From positions 806,001-870,000 of the forward strand of contig OZ220686.1 of NCBI GenBank assembly GCA_965116435.1: a DNA stretch of 64,000 nucleotides, written 5' to 3'. Of this stretch, positions 34,501 to 43,342 are shown one piece after another. The stretch's first letter is position 1. Each line of letters starts with the position of its first letter. Both the position numbers and the translations under genes were made by a program. Source of the stretch: VXPQ01 sp965116435 (GTDB lineage: Bacteria > Bacteroidota > Rhodothermia > Rhodothermales > VXPQ01). The notes under the pieces were generated by a model. The model worked only from the letters and a program-made list of their open reading frames with translations. It was not told the DNA's origin and ran no database searches.

Positions 34501-35581
34501 CCACGCCGTCCAGGTCCGTCATGAAGGCGACGTCCTCCAGCAAGTCAAAGTAGGGTATGTCGTCGCTGCAATCGCCGCCGACGCAATCCGCCAGCCACAT
34601 GGACAGGCCCGCCTTGCGAATATCGCGGGTGCCGTCGTTCTTCGCCCCGTGAATGAAAAAGACCACGTCCTGAATGAGAATCTGGCTCCAGGCCAACACC
34701 CGCACCTCGGCGACCAGACCCATCCCGCGGCGGCTGAGGTCGGTCGAATCGGGAAAATAGGTCGGGTATCTGTCGTACTGGTCGTCGCCGATCTTGTAGA
34801 AAAATTCCTGGTCGGCGTTGAACACATCCTTCCCGAAAAAGCCGTTCCAGGAGTTGCTCCAGCCCGGGTCCTGTGCGTCGCCGAGCTTGTCCGGCCAGGC
34901 GGCGGGCCAGGAGGTCGGCTCGTCTGATTGCGCAATGCCGTATTCGGCGCCCGCCGGATTCACGTATCCCTTAATGGGCTCGAACGTCCACGAAATGTTG
35001 TCGTTGACGGGATTCCCCCGAAAATCGGCCACATCCACGACCCACAGCGTGTCGTTGTTGGCGTCCTCCACCTCGGCGCCTACCCACAGCTGGGTCAGGG
35101 CCACATAGCGGCGGCCTGTGTTCTTGGGCCATTCGTACCAGAAATCTCCCGGATCCCCGGACTGCCCGGACTGCGCCCAGTTCGTAATGGTGGTGCGGAC
35201 GTTGTTTGCGTCGATGTTGTCGCGGCGGCGCTCGAACGGATCGACGCGCTCCGTGCCGGGCACATGGTTCCGGTCGATGACGCCCTGGGCCTGCGCCGCG
35301 CCCACGAGCGGTTCGGACCACGGGGCCAGCGCCAGCGGCAACGCCAGCACGACCAGCGCAGCGGCCATGCGCGCGAACGTCCGGTCGGCCCGAAGCGCCG
35401 TCAAACAGGTTTGTATTGTGAATTTATTGTGAATAACATTGCGGGTAACATTGCAAATAACGCGGTGATTAACGCTACCGGGACTGCGAATAGCATCCCG
35501 CCGCGAAAATATCCTTCCGGAAAAGCGGCGCACCAAGCCGGCCGGGCGCGTCAGGGGAGGATATGTCATGGGTAGCCGCAT
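31556..35581 (-). CDS. Giant surface protein with T9SS/FlgD-like C-terminus
   Basis: 1341 residues. ATG 35581 has AGGA seven bases upstream and lies ten bases after the receptor gene. The hydrophobic export segment (MAAALVVLALPLALAPWSEP) begins unusually late, near residue 71. The body has many Asp-rich calcium-type loops (DNDGDGSTSE, DDNGNGLIDENG, DNDNDGAVDEGIDEDIDE), as in thrombospondin type 3-like repeats, and fibronectin III-like strands (GKVTLYWDA). The C-terminus is IRVVPNPYVATN... RIYTVSGRLVRTL... YGVYIYHVEA, a FlgD-like sorting fold. It is likely an outer-surface partner of the TonB-dependent receptor. Function unknown. Confidence 0.8.
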   Translation of the reverse strand: MRLPMTYPPLTRPAGLVRRFSGRIFSRRDAIRSPGSVNHRVICNVTRNVIHNKFTIQTCLTALRADRTFARMAAALVVLALPLALAPWSEPLVGAAQAQGVIDRNHVPGTERVDPFERRRDNIDANNVRTTITNWAQSGQSGDPGDFWYEWPKNTGRRYVALTQLWVGAEVEDANNDTLWVVDVADFRGNPVNDNISWTFEPIKGYVNPAGAEYGIAQSDEPTSWPAAWPDKLGDAQDPGWSNSWNGFFGKDVFNADQEFFYKIGDDQYDRYPTYFPDSTDLSRRGMGLVAEVRVLAWSQILIQDVVFFIHGAKNDGTRDIRKAGLSMWLADCVGGDCSDDIPYFDLLEDVAFMTDLDGVGNEFFGADPVGVATFAFLESPGNAVDRIDNDGDGSTSETCNPVISECNSPVIPPSFLQGENPTNALDDNGNGLIDENGTHVPFVTASGIPQSGVGYADYIDNDGDGEAGSPVVTEAMAAQAASDHWRRWPPVLATDPGVREVHLVGVEEDDVGRAFRDGIDNNDTHLDASNYLAEPGSPTVTQAMADAAASDLYRRYRVPGAGIVLYDVGPEDVGKAYADGVDNDNDGAVDEGIDEDIDEMIDESRADGIDNDKDWNRYLNDTGLDGVAFNGDPGDNDAMPTSGAGTGFPGERNIDVTDISESDQIGITNVRIFGAGTLGIGSSSDRYLFRRFMLPGNFDTELPDPGDTDITVSSGIFPLKAGQTERISLAVVMGGTQEEALQSRDYALQAYHEDYQFAQAPITPTLRAVPGDGKVTLYWDAISEQSYDQFLAGLGREPNDFEGYRIYRSTDPAFLDPQIITDGFGNRLLRKPIAQFDLIDGFGGFHPVDINGIQFYLGDNRVSPGEGSNGLAHLFVDDDVTNGVTYFYAVTAYDYGSAEDNIPPTETPIRIQRLPDGSIRTGPNVVEIAPAAPVAGYVDPTLGEMERVAGTTSSRILYNIIDPVAIADNRRFRIVFEDTLISGGRFSPDTLTTKNFSLVDITADDTLLRRSTAFRSGREFPLLADDGDPIGFSLSFFPEPFILLNKAETAWNSDDIYPVSLDPHTSAGFVRGLRNPFDYRVKVVGAGQGQSIEMQVTRRLTLPARPTNIEVYRLLPDGTEVPVEYAFWDITGADFVSSVSTAAASWTADAGIGESDFIVIRETKVGDDDGDPVITWRIGLNFVFGDHRDPQEGDVVTIITRKPFLATDAFEFTATGPGVDLEAARDMLDQIRVVPNPYVATNSFEGLNPFSTGRGPRVIKFIHLPPQATVRIYTVSGRLVRTLRLSEGGNDGLDPASLLDGTLEWNLQSEEGLSAAYGVYIYHVEAPGVGEHTGTFAIIK

Positions 35582-35590
35582 CCGCGTATC

Positions 35591-38419
35591 CTAAAATCGG
35601 ACTTCAAGGCCCAGTTGCACTCTTCTCGGCTCGCGGTAGTGTTCGGGCCGCACGAACCATCCGGGATCGAACTGCCCGGTGCGCAACTGATCCAGCGTGA
35701 CGTCCGGCTCGCCCGTATCGGGGAACACCGTGGCCACGTTGCGTGCGTCCAGCAGGTTGAACACTTCCAGAAAAACGCGCGGACGAACCGGCCCCGCCTG
35801 GAATTCCTTGTACAGGTTCAGGTCCACCTCGAAGGTGTTGTAGGCCCGCCGCGAATTGGAGGGGAATTCGGGCTGTACGTCGTTGCCGGTGAGCGCGGCG
35901 GAAGCAAACGTGGGCGTGTACGGGAATCCCGATTCGAACCGAAACCGGATCGACCCGCCGTACGTGTCGGCGCCTGCGTAGAAAGCACCCGCCAGTTTGT
36001 GCCGCTGATCCCAGTTCAGAGGCAAGAGCGCGAGGGTGGGCTGGCTGTTGTTGAGCAAGGAGAAAAATTCGTCCGCAGGATTCGAATTGGAGCCTTCCAC
36101 CACCTGATAGGTGTAGCTCACGTCCAGGCCGTACCGGTTTTCGAACGCGCGAGACAGGTGTACGGTCAGCCCGCGCGTGTTCGCGTAATCGCGGTTCGTG
36201 TAGATGACGTAGTTCACGCCGGGGAGCGCGGCGATAATGGGCTGCGAGGTGGAGACCCAGTTGCGCACGTCCCGGTAATATCCGGTCACGTCGGCGACCA
36301 GGCCGCCGAAGCCCTGCCGCAAGCCGATCTCGTACATGGTGGTTTTCTGCGCGTCGAGGTCCGGATTGCCGAAGGGGCCGTACGAACCGGAAAGCGCCGG
36401 CATCTTGAAGCCGAAATTCTCGAACAGCCTGTTCTGGGTGGGAATCTGGAAGAAAATGCCGTAGGAAAAATGGATCACGCCCTGTTCCGTAATGGGCCAG
36501 GCGGCGCCGAGCCGGGGCGATATCTGCAATTTGGGCGAACTGTCCTCCCACCAGTACGGCTCCCGATCCGCGATGGTCAGCGCATTTTCGGGTGTTTCTT
36601 CCTCCGGCTGGATCACCCCGTCTCCGTTTGCATCCCGGAAACGGTTCGTCAGCTTGAGCGGGTTGAAAATATTGGGGTCCGAGGGGTCCGCCGGAACCTC
36701 GGCGCGGGCGTCGAAATAATCCACCCGAACGCCGGCGTTCACAATGAAGTCGTCGAACTCCATCTTGTCCTGGACATAGCCGCTGATCGTGCGCGGGGAA
36801 AGGCCGGTGAAGCTACTGTAGGCCACGCTGGTTTCCGAGGGAACGGCGGGGCGGAACGGCTCGAACCGCTGCCCCGTCTCGTCGATCGCCGGAATCAGGT
36901 TGAAGGCGGTGAGCCCGATGTCGTCGATGCGGAGTTGGAAGCCGGTCTTGATCAAATGGTGATCGGTAATCTGGCTGGACAAGTCACCCTTGACGAAATA
37001 CGAGCGGGACGTACGGTTGAAATGGGACAGGTTGGTCCCCCCGCGCGCATACCGCTGCCCGCCGCTCAGCACCTCGATGTACTGCCCCGGCAGATACTCG
37101 ACAGAATCCCGCGCCATGAGATCGAAGTCGTTGTACCGGGCATCGAAGGGGTCCTCGTACGCGTAGCCCTTCGCCTCGCGGTTGAACACGCCCGCATGGA
37201 GCGTATAGAAGGTGCGGTGGCTGATGAGGTGGGTAAGTTTCAGCTTGGCGTCGTAGCCATCGTCGAAATTTCGGGAACGTCCGTCGGGCGCCCAGCGGCG
37301 GAACAGGTTGTACGGGCGTCCGCTGGAAAACGAGCCAAGGCCAATGACGTTCAGAATCAGTTTGCGGCTCAGGCGAATCTTGAGGTTCCCCTGCCAGCTG
37401 GTCTTTTCGAAATTGTTCATGGGCACGAGGGACGAATCTCCCGCCGCGCCGTCGATCCCGAACAGGCGGGCGCCGTACAGCCAGCCGTCGTTCTCGAAAT
37501 AGCGCCCAAGGGCGAAAAAGGTGATGCGGTCCTTCCAGACAGGGCCTTCGAGCGATACGGTGGCGTTGCGGAAATGCGTGGGCTCAAACGGCAGGTAGGA
37601 ATACGGATCAACGTCGCGGTACTGAATGCCCGCCTCGGTGTACTCCTCGGCGCGGACGCCCCGCAACACATCGCCGCCGCCCTCGCCGAACACGGCATAG
37701 CCCCCGGAATACACTTGCGCCGATCCGGCGAAGCGGTCGCTGCGCCCTTCCTTCGTAACCACATTCACCACCCCCGACATGGCGTTCCCGTATTCTGCGT
37801 TGAACGTGCCGGAAATAACCTGCAACTCCTCGATGCCGTCGTTTTCGAGCTGGATCACGGAGGAGCCGTCGTAGCTATCGGACACGGGTACGCCGTCCAC
37901 CATGAACACGACCTCGCTGCTGCGGCCTCCGCGGATGTGAATGCCGTTCCGCGTGGTGACGCCCGCCTGCACGTCGAGCACCTGGGAAAGCTCGGTGACG
38001 GGCAGTTTGTCGATGGTTTCCGCCGTGACGCGGGCCTCGGAGCTGGTGAGGTCCTTGCGGACGGCTTCGGCCTCGGCGGTCACCACGATCTCTTCCCCCT
38101 CGATAACCTCTTCCGACATGGCGAAATCGACGGTGGTGGTCAGGTCCACGTTCACCTGCACGCCTTCGCGGCGGTGCCGGGAAAATCCGATAAAGGACGC
38201 CACCACGTCGTAGACGCCGGGGCGCACGCCAATGATGACGTATTCGCCGTCGATATCGGTGACGGCGCCTTGCGTCGTGCCCTCGATCGCCACATTGACG
38301 GCGGGCAACGGCGCGCCGGTCGCGGAATCCGTTACCTCGCCAACGATCTTGCCGGTCTGCGCGGCGGCGGGGGCCGCGGCGAGCAGGCACAGCAGGACCG
38401 GAGTCAAACGGCGAAACAT
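35591..38419 (-). CDS. TonB-dependent receptor with carboxypeptidase-regulatory-like N-terminal domain
   Basis: About 942 residues. ATG 38419 directly precedes the signal peptide MFRRLTPVLLCLLAAAPAAAQ. A CarboxypepD_reg-like domain (GKIVGEVTDSATGAPLPAVNVAIEGT, residues about 25-105) leads to the plug (ELSQVLDVQAGVTTRNGIHIRGGR, GIEELQVISGTFNAEYGNAMSGVVNVVTKEG). A 22-strand barrel follows, ending RRVQLGLEVRF. Such receptors import large or scarce molecules using TonB energy. Without a SusD partner the substrate is open. It is the first gene of an operon with the giant T9SS protein and the PorV-like protein. Confidence 0.9.
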   Translation of the reverse strand: MFRRLTPVLLCLLAAAPAAAQTGKIVGEVTDSATGAPLPAVNVAIEGTTQGAVTDIDGEYVIIGVRPGVYDVVASFIGFSRHRREGVQVNVDLTTTVDFAMSEEVIEGEEIVVTAEAEAVRKDLTSSEARVTAETIDKLPVTELSQVLDVQAGVTTRNGIHIRGGRSSEVVFMVDGVPVSDSYDGSSVIQLENDGIEELQVISGTFNAEYGNAMSGVVNVVTKEGRSDRFAGSAQVYSGGYAVFGEGGGDVLRGVRAEEYTEAGIQYRDVDPYSYLPFEPTHFRNATVSLEGPVWKDRITFFALGRYFENDGWLYGARLFGIDGAAGDSSLVPMNNFEKTSWQGNLKIRLSRKLILNVIGLGSFSSGRPYNLFRRWAPDGRSRNFDDGYDAKLKLTHLISHRTFYTLHAGVFNREAKGYAYEDPFDARYNDFDLMARDSVEYLPGQYIEVLSGGQRYARGGTNLSHFNRTSRSYFVKGDLSSQITDHHLIKTGFQLRIDDIGLTAFNLIPAIDETGQRFEPFRPAVPSETSVAYSSFTGLSPRTISGYVQDKMEFDDFIVNAGVRVDYFDARAEVPADPSDPNIFNPLKLTNRFRDANGDGVIQPEEETPENALTIADREPYWWEDSSPKLQISPRLGAAWPITEQGVIHFSYGIFFQIPTQNRLFENFGFKMPALSGSYGPFGNPDLDAQKTTMYEIGLRQGFGGLVADVTGYYRDVRNWVSTSQPIIAALPGVNYVIYTNRDYANTRGLTVHLSRAFENRYGLDVSYTYQVVEGSNSNPADEFFSLLNNSQPTLALLPLNWDQRHKLAGAFYAGADTYGGSIRFRFESGFPYTPTFASAALTGNDVQPEFPSNSRRAYNTFEVDLNLYKEFQAGPVRPRVFLEVFNLLDARNVATVFPDTGEPDVTLDQLRTGQFDPGWFVRPEHYREPRRVQLGLEVRF

Positions 38420-38607
38420 GATCGACAAGACGACGGGCACAGGCAAGGCGGGCGAAAAACGAACAAGCGCGGCGCGGAGCGGGCGGGGCAAACGTGCGGG
38501 GCAAACATACCGGGATAAGATAACAATGCAGGATCAACAATGCAGGCCGCGTTTCGGATGCGCCGAAACGACGCTATGCGAGCATGCCGGGCGCGGTGCG
38601 GGCGGGA

Positions 38608-40008
38608 TCAGGGGGCAGGACCCGAAATGCGCAGGCCGGAGACCTTTTCGGGATATATTTTCACGGCGTACCGCGCCCGCAAATCGGCTGCATGCGCGCG
38701 GAGGGCCTCGTCCGTCATGCGCTCGCGGAGGCGGGCCTGCACCTGCGACGGAGGCGTCCCGGGTTCGTCGTGCGTTTCGTACCAGGCACGGATGGAATCT
38801 TCCGGCACGGCCACGGTGCGGGCGAGCCGGTTCCAGGCCTGCTCGAAGGCCCAGTCCTCCAGGGCGCGGTCCAGGGCGCGGGCGAACTCGGGCGTGCGAT
38901 CCACGCGAGCAAGGCGGGCGGATTCCAGCAACATCTCCTGTACAATCAGCCCGTCGATGAAGCGGCGCAGCGTCTCGGCGTCGCGGACCCGACCGCGCTG
39001 CCGGGGGTCGGTACCGCGGGCCCGCTCCCGGAATTCGGCCACGGTCCAGGTCCGGCGAGCGCGAGGCGGGCCAAACGTCACCAGGGGTTCGTGGAGCCAG
39101 GACGCTGTTTCGAGGTCCGGCGCGGGCGTTTCGATGGCCTCCGGGCGATCCGCCTCGCCTGCGATCTGGGCCAACAGACGATCAAACGCCGGCGCATGGT
39201 GCGACAAGGCGGCGGCTTCGCGCAAGCGGGCAGACAGGGCGGTGCGGGCGCGGCGGCGTTTGCGATCCAGCACGTACCATTCCATCTTGTTCTTTTGCGA
39301 GGCGAATTCGGTCTCGGTGAGCAAGGGTTTCGTAAAGCGCTCTTCGACCTGCACGATGGAGTAGCCCTGCGCGGTGCGGACCGGCGGACTGAAAGCGCCC
39401 GGCGGCAGGGTGAAGGCAACGTCCTCGAAGGCCGGGTCCATTTCGTCGAAACCGAAGGAACCGAGGAGCCCGCCGTTGCGGGCCAGGGCGGTGTCGGCGA
39501 ACACTTCCCGGGCCAGGTCCTCGAACGAGGCGCCCCGGCGAAGTCGTTCATACAGCGTATCGGCGGCGGCCCGGTCCGGCGCATACAAGTGGCGGGCCGT
39601 GACAGTCGTGTTCGCCCGGACGAACATATCTGCAAGGTCCTCCTCCGAAACCGCCATGGTGTCGTACACGGCGCGGTGCATGTAGGCGTCTACGAGGAGC
39701 TTGCGGCGCAGGCGTTCCTCTGTGAACCGGTAGGCAGGCTCCTCCGTGAGGCCGCTGTCGAGCGCCTCGCGGGCCATAAGCTTCCGGGTAATCAGTTGCT
39801 CGAGGTAGGCGGCGCGGTGGGTTGCTTCGTCCGGCAAGCCCGTGGACAGCAGAAAATCCACGTAGCGGGTCCGGTATTCCTCCGCGGCGACCGGCTTGCC
39901 CGCCACGACGGCGACTGGGTCGGGGGCGGGCGGGTCGGGAGCGGGCGTCCTGCCGCAGGAGGGTAACAGGATGGCCGTCAGACACCATATATATAGGCGG
40001 CGGGGCAT
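38608..40008 (-). CDS. PpiC-type peptidyl-prolyl cis-trans isomerase lipoprotein
   Basis: 466 residues. ATG 40008 gives a short lipoprotein signal (MPRRLYIWCLTAILLPSC, lipid-modified Cys at 18). A SurA/PrsA-like helical region is followed by a parvulin domain (residues about 190-300; TARHLYAPDRAAADTLYERL, FEDLAREVFADTALARNGGLLGSFGFDEMDPAF). A second helical chaperone part ends IYPEKVSGL. It probably helps outer-membrane or secreted proteins fold in the periplasm. A longer open frame upstream only reads through the repeat arrays. Confidence 0.85.
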   Translation of the reverse strand: MPRRLYIWCLTAILLPSCGRTPAPDPPAPDPVAVVAGKPVAAEEYRTRYVDFLLSTGLPDEATHRAAYLEQLITRKLMAREALDSGLTEEPAYRFTEERLRRKLLVDAYMHRAVYDTMAVSEEDLADMFVRANTTVTARHLYAPDRAAADTLYERLRRGASFEDLAREVFADTALARNGGLLGSFGFDEMDPAFEDVAFTLPPGAFSPPVRTAQGYSIVQVEERFTKPLLTETEFASQKNKMEWYVLDRKRRRARTALSARLREAAALSHHAPAFDRLLAQIAGEADRPEAIETPAPDLETASWLHEPLVTFGPPRARRTWTVAEFRERARGTDPRQRGRVRDAETLRRFIDGLIVQEMLLESARLARVDRTPEFARALDRALEDWAFEQAWNRLARTVAVPEDSIRAWYETHDEPGTPPSQVQARLRERMTDEALRAHAADLRARYAVKIYPEKVSGLRISGPAP

Positions 40009-40059
40009 GAATGCGTCAATGAGGGAGCGGCCTGGGCGGCGGGGGTTGAATCCAACCGG

Positions 40060-40330
40060 GTTGCGCCCTGTGGTGAGTGCGGGGGTTGGGGGTTGCGCCA
40101 TGCGGTGAGCGCGGCGGCTGGAGCATCGCGCCCTGTGGCGAGCGCAGGAGTCGGGGCATCGCGCCCTGTGGCGAGCGCAGGAGTCGGGCATCGCGCCCTG
40201 TGGCGAGCGCAGGAGCTGGGGCATCGCGCCCTGTGGCGAGTGCGGGGGCTGGGGCATCGCGCCCTGTGGCGAGCGCGGGGGTCGGGGCTTGCGCCCTGTG
40301 GTGAGTGCGGGGGTTGGGGGTTGCGAAAAA
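40060..40330. repeat. 32-33 bp tandem repeat array, 8 units
   Basis: Units of the form GCGCCCTGTGGCGAGCGCAG followed by GAGTCGGGGCATC repeat about eight times directly upstream of the lipoprotein gene, with gradual divergence at both ends. Because 33 is divisible by three, the array creates long open frames (RPVASAGAGAS repeats), which I consider non-genic. Copy number is probably variable. Confidence 0.85.
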
Positions 40331-40512
40331 GTAAAGGGATATACGCATTGGTAAAGAAATTTATGGGCGGTAAGAAAAATTTCGAATAGTAAGAAATAAT
40401 TGAGTTTGTAGGAAAAATATTTGTTTGTAAAGATAAATGCATAAAAGTAGGAAATATATGTGATTGTAAGATATTTGCGTGAAAGTAAAGGGCGGGCGGG
40501 ATTGTAAGGAAG
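40331..40512. repeat. Ten-unit GTARRR array with 19-base spacing
   Basis: GTA(A/G)(A/G)(G/A)-type words begin at 40331, 40351, 40370, 40389, 40408, 40427, 40447, 40466, 40485 and 40504. The steps are 20,19,19,19,19,20,19,19,19. The words are followed by A/T-rich sequence that is otherwise not conserved, in sharp contrast to the GC-rich surroundings. On the minus strand each word reads YYYTAC. Fixed spacing with variable filler is the look of a protein-binding array (iteron or operator array), about two helical turns apart. Confidence 0.8.
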
Positions 40513-40830
40513 CGATGCAATGTGCCGGGTTGTATCTTGCATGGGAACGCCTGGAGGCGAAAATATACGAGAATGCATGGCGAAAAGCGGAATGCAATGT
40601 CCGAAGCAGCATGGCAGGCCACCCTCGCGCCGCGCAATGAGGAATGACACAGCCAGCGCGCCCCTTGTGCCTCCCGCAGGGTGCTTCACGACCCCAACGG
40701 CGCAAAATGCCGTGTTTTCCGATGATTTTCACGATGGAATCATTGCAAACTGTACTCGCGTACGTGAAACGCTGACCGAAGTGGGTTTGATCAGTGCATC
40801 CTTTAGCCCCGAATAAACCATCCAGAACGC
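40513..40830. other. Intergenic region, no gene seen
   Basis: About 320 bases between the 19-base array and the second GH13 gene. The frames here are short and lack protein character. The words CTCGCGTACGTGAAACGCTGA and GATCAGTGCATCC, written as CGCGTACG-(C/T)GAA(A/G)CGCTGA and GATCAG(T/C)GCATCC, also occur at 55430-55475. This small repeat may lie in untranslated regions. Confidence 0.45.
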
Positions 40831-42987
40831 ATGAAACGCCCCGCTCTGCCTTGCCCCGCCCCGCCTTGCCGCGCTATGCCATCCCGCCCCTGGACCGTCT
40901 TGCTGGCGGTATGGTTATGGCTCCCCCTCGCCGGACTGCCCTGTCAGGCGCAAACGGCCAACCCCGGGGGACACGGCGCGGACGAATCCTTGGCGACGTC
41001 TGACGGCCTGATCGGCATGTCCGAATCCATGACGACGTCCGACGGCCTGACCCGCATGCCCGAATCCATGGCGACGTCTGACGACCTGATCGGCATGCCC
41101 GAATCCATGCCGATGTCCGACGGCCTGACCCACGTGCCCGAATCCGTGGCGATGTCCGACGACCTGATCCGCGCGCACGAATCCATGGCGACATCCGACG
41201 ACCTGACCCGTGTGCCTGAATGGAGCCGCGAAGCAATCTGGTATCAGATTTTCGTGGAGCGATTCCGCAACGGCGACGCTTCCAACGATCCCGTGTTCGA
41301 GAACACCGAAGGGGCATACCCCAACCGACCCTTCGAGGGATGGGCCCCTACCCCCTGGACGCACGACTGGTATCGACAGGAAGACTGGGCCGCCGCGTCC
41401 GGCGAGGAATTCTACCGGACCGTGCAGGCCAGACGATACGGGGGCGACCTGCAAGGCGTACTGGACCAGCTCGATTACCTCGAAGCGCTGGGCGTGACGG
41501 CGCTGTACTTCAATCCGATCAACGACGCCCCGTCGCTGCACAAGTACGACGCCCGGACCTACCGGCATATCGACCGCCACTTCGGACCGGACCCCGCCGG
41601 AGACGCAGAGATCATGGCGGCGGAAAATCCGGCGAACCCCGATACCTGGCAATGGACCGCGGCGGACCGGCTTTTCCTGGACCTCGTCGCCGCCGTGCAC
41701 GAGCGCGGCATGCGCATCATCCTCGACTATTCATGGAATCATACGGGGATTACGTTCTGGGCATGGCAAGATATTCTGGAAAATCAGGCCGACTCGCCCT
41801 ATGCGGACTGGTATGAAATCGTGCGGTTCGACGACCCGGCCACCGGGGAAAACGAATTCGAATACGAAGGCTGGGCAGGCGTTTCCACGCTCCCCAACCT
41901 GAAAAAAGTCGAGGTGGAGACCAAAGGGCTGGAGGGCGGAAACCTGCATCCCGCCGTGAAACAGCATGTATATCATGTGACGCGGCGCTGGATGGACCCC
42001 AACGGGGACGGCGACCCGAGCGACGGCATAGACGGCTTTCGGCTCGATGTGGCGGAACAGGTGCCCAAAGGATTCTGGCGCGAGTACCGGGCCTTCGTGC
42101 GCGACCTCAACCCGGAGGCGTACCTCGTGGGCGAAGTATGGTGGGAAAGCTGGCCGGACCACATGGCCGATCCGGTGCCCTGGGTGCAGGGCGACGTGTT
42201 CGATGCGGTGATGAATTACCGATGGTATATGCCCACCCGGAGCTTTTTCGCGCAGGCGCCGCCCCGCCTTACGGCCACCGGCTATATCGCGCACCTCGAT
42301 TCTGTGGAGCGCGGGATCGACCGGGCGCATCTCGAAGCCATGATGAACCTCGGGGCCAGCCACGATTCCCCGCGCCTGGGCACCTCGCTCTACAACCGCC
42401 AGACCAAATACAAATACCAGGCGCACCCCCGGGGCAACCCCGAGTACAAGATCGACCGGCCGGACGAACGGACGGAGGCTGTGCGGCGTCTGGTGCTGAT
42501 CCAGCAGTTTACGTACTACGGCGCGCCGCATATCTGGAACGGCGACGAGGTGGGCATGTGGGGCGCGGACGATCCCGACTGCCGCAAACCGCTCGTGTGG
42601 GAGGATCTTTCGTACGAAGACGAACACGCTATGCCCCATGCGGCGGCGAGGCGTGCGAACCCGGTGGCGCCGGACCTGGACTTGTATGCATTCATCCAGA
42701 ACCTGGCGCGCATCCGTACGGCGCACACGGACCTGTTTGTGCGCGGGACCCTCGACTATGTGCTGGCCGACGACGACCGGCGGCTGCTGGCGTATATCCG
42801 GGCGCTGGAGGACGAAACGGCGCTCGTGGCGTTCAATGCCTCCGACGAAACGCATACGGCGGTCCTTCCGGTCGAAGGCGCTTTTCGGAATGCGCTGGCG
42901 CCGGAAACCCCGGCCCTGCAGTCGGAGCAAGGGCGCCTCACCCTGAAACTCGCTCCGCTCACGGCCATGATTCTGGTTCGGGAATAA
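40831..42987 (+). CDS. Secreted GH13 alpha-amylase/neopullulanase-like enzyme
   Basis: 718 residues. Signal peptide (TVLLAVWLWLPLAGLPCQAQ; ATG 40876 is an alternative start). Six copies of a 13-residue repeat (ESMATSDDLIGMP type) fill residues 52-129 before the catalytic domain (WSREAIWYQIFVERFRNGD). Catalytic regions: ILDYSWNHTG (I), GFRLDVAEQV with the nucleophile Asp (II), YLVGEVWWES with Glu (III) and GASHDSPRL (IV). The C-terminal beta domain (ALVAFNASDETHTAVLP) ends without a T9SS sorting signal, unlike the first amylase. It probably acts in the periplasm on alpha-glucan oligomers. Confidence 0.88.
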   Translation: MKRPALPCPAPPCRAMPSRPWTVLLAVWLWLPLAGLPCQAQTANPGGHGADESLATSDGLIGMSESMTTSDGLTRMPESMATSDDLIGMPESMPMSDGLTHVPESVAMSDDLIRAHESMATSDDLTRVPEWSREAIWYQIFVERFRNGDASNDPVFENTEGAYPNRPFEGWAPTPWTHDWYRQEDWAAASGEEFYRTVQARRYGGDLQGVLDQLDYLEALGVTALYFNPINDAPSLHKYDARTYRHIDRHFGPDPAGDAEIMAAENPANPDTWQWTAADRLFLDLVAAVHERGMRIILDYSWNHTGITFWAWQDILENQADSPYADWYEIVRFDDPATGENEFEYEGWAGVSTLPNLKKVEVETKGLEGGNLHPAVKQHVYHVTRRWMDPNGDGDPSDGIDGFRLDVAEQVPKGFWREYRAFVRDLNPEAYLVGEVWWESWPDHMADPVPWVQGDVFDAVMNYRWYMPTRSFFAQAPPRLTATGYIAHLDSVERGIDRAHLEAMMNLGASHDSPRLGTSLYNRQTKYKYQAHPRGNPEYKIDRPDERTEAVRRLVLIQQFTYYGAPHIWNGDEVGMWGADDPDCRKPLVWEDLSYEDEHAMPHAAARRANPVAPDLDLYAFIQNLARIRTAHTDLFVRGTLDYVLADDDRRLLAYIRALEDETALVAFNASDETHTAVLPVEGAFRNALAPETPALQSEQGRLTLKLAPLTAMILVRE
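40984..41217 (+). repeat. Six 39-bp in-frame repeats at the N-terminus of the GH13 gene
   Basis: Exactly 6 x 39 bases, each beginning GAATCC and encoding ES(M/V/L)(A/T/P)(T/M)SD(D/G)L(I/T)xxP. It forms a linker between the signal peptide and the enzyme; copy number may vary. Confidence 0.85.
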
Positions 42988-43179
42988 GGCATGGGCGTTA
43001 TTAAGGTTGCGGCTTGGGTCTGGAACACATAAATATATGTAGTACAAGAAATTAAAACAAGAACGTCAAGGGAGGATATAAAAAATTTGGGGGTTGGGAA
43101 CTTTATATAGGTGCAAACCTTACAAAATGCAACTTTGTTGCCTTAAGCTGGTTGACTTGGGGCTTCACGGAATCACAAA
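42988..43179. other. AT-rich intergenic region at the island boundary
   Basis: Composition changes here from GC-rich to AT-rich. No gene or strong terminator was recognised. The short word ATAAATATATGTAG follows the end of the GH13 gene. Confidence 0.4.
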
Positions 43180-43318
43180 GGTTATTATAAAGCATGCTTG
43201 ACATTCTCGTTTTTTCGTCGTATACTGGAGGGAAACAGAAGAGAAAAACAACCCCCAGACCGATGAAAGCCTCCGGAAACCCAAGAAACTAAAGGTCGTC
43301 AAGCATTCTTTATAATAA
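43180..43318. mobile_element. MITE-like element, copy 1
   Basis: About 140 bases with terminal inverted repeats: GGTTATTATAAAGCATGC with TTGAC following on the left, and the reverse complement of GATTATTATAAAGAATGC with TTGAC on the right. An 8-base direct repeat ATCACAAA lies on both sides (43172-43179 and 43318-43325), overlapping the right end by one base. There is no coding capacity. It is about 85% like copy 2 by eye. A transposase acting in trans is presumed. Confidence 0.8.
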
Positions 43319-43342
43319 TCACAAACAAGTACAACAAGTACC

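Noticed and set aside
27209..38518. Very long antisense frames (27209-29341, 31583-34927, 35615-38518)
   Set aside because: Mirror images of GC-rich genes with recognised domains on the other strand; no domains, odd His/Arg/Gly-rich composition.
40060..40720. Long open frames across the 33-bp and 19-bp arrays, including an extension of the isomerase gene to 40689
   Set aside because: Repeat-driven composition; the lipoprotein signal at 40008 marks the real start.
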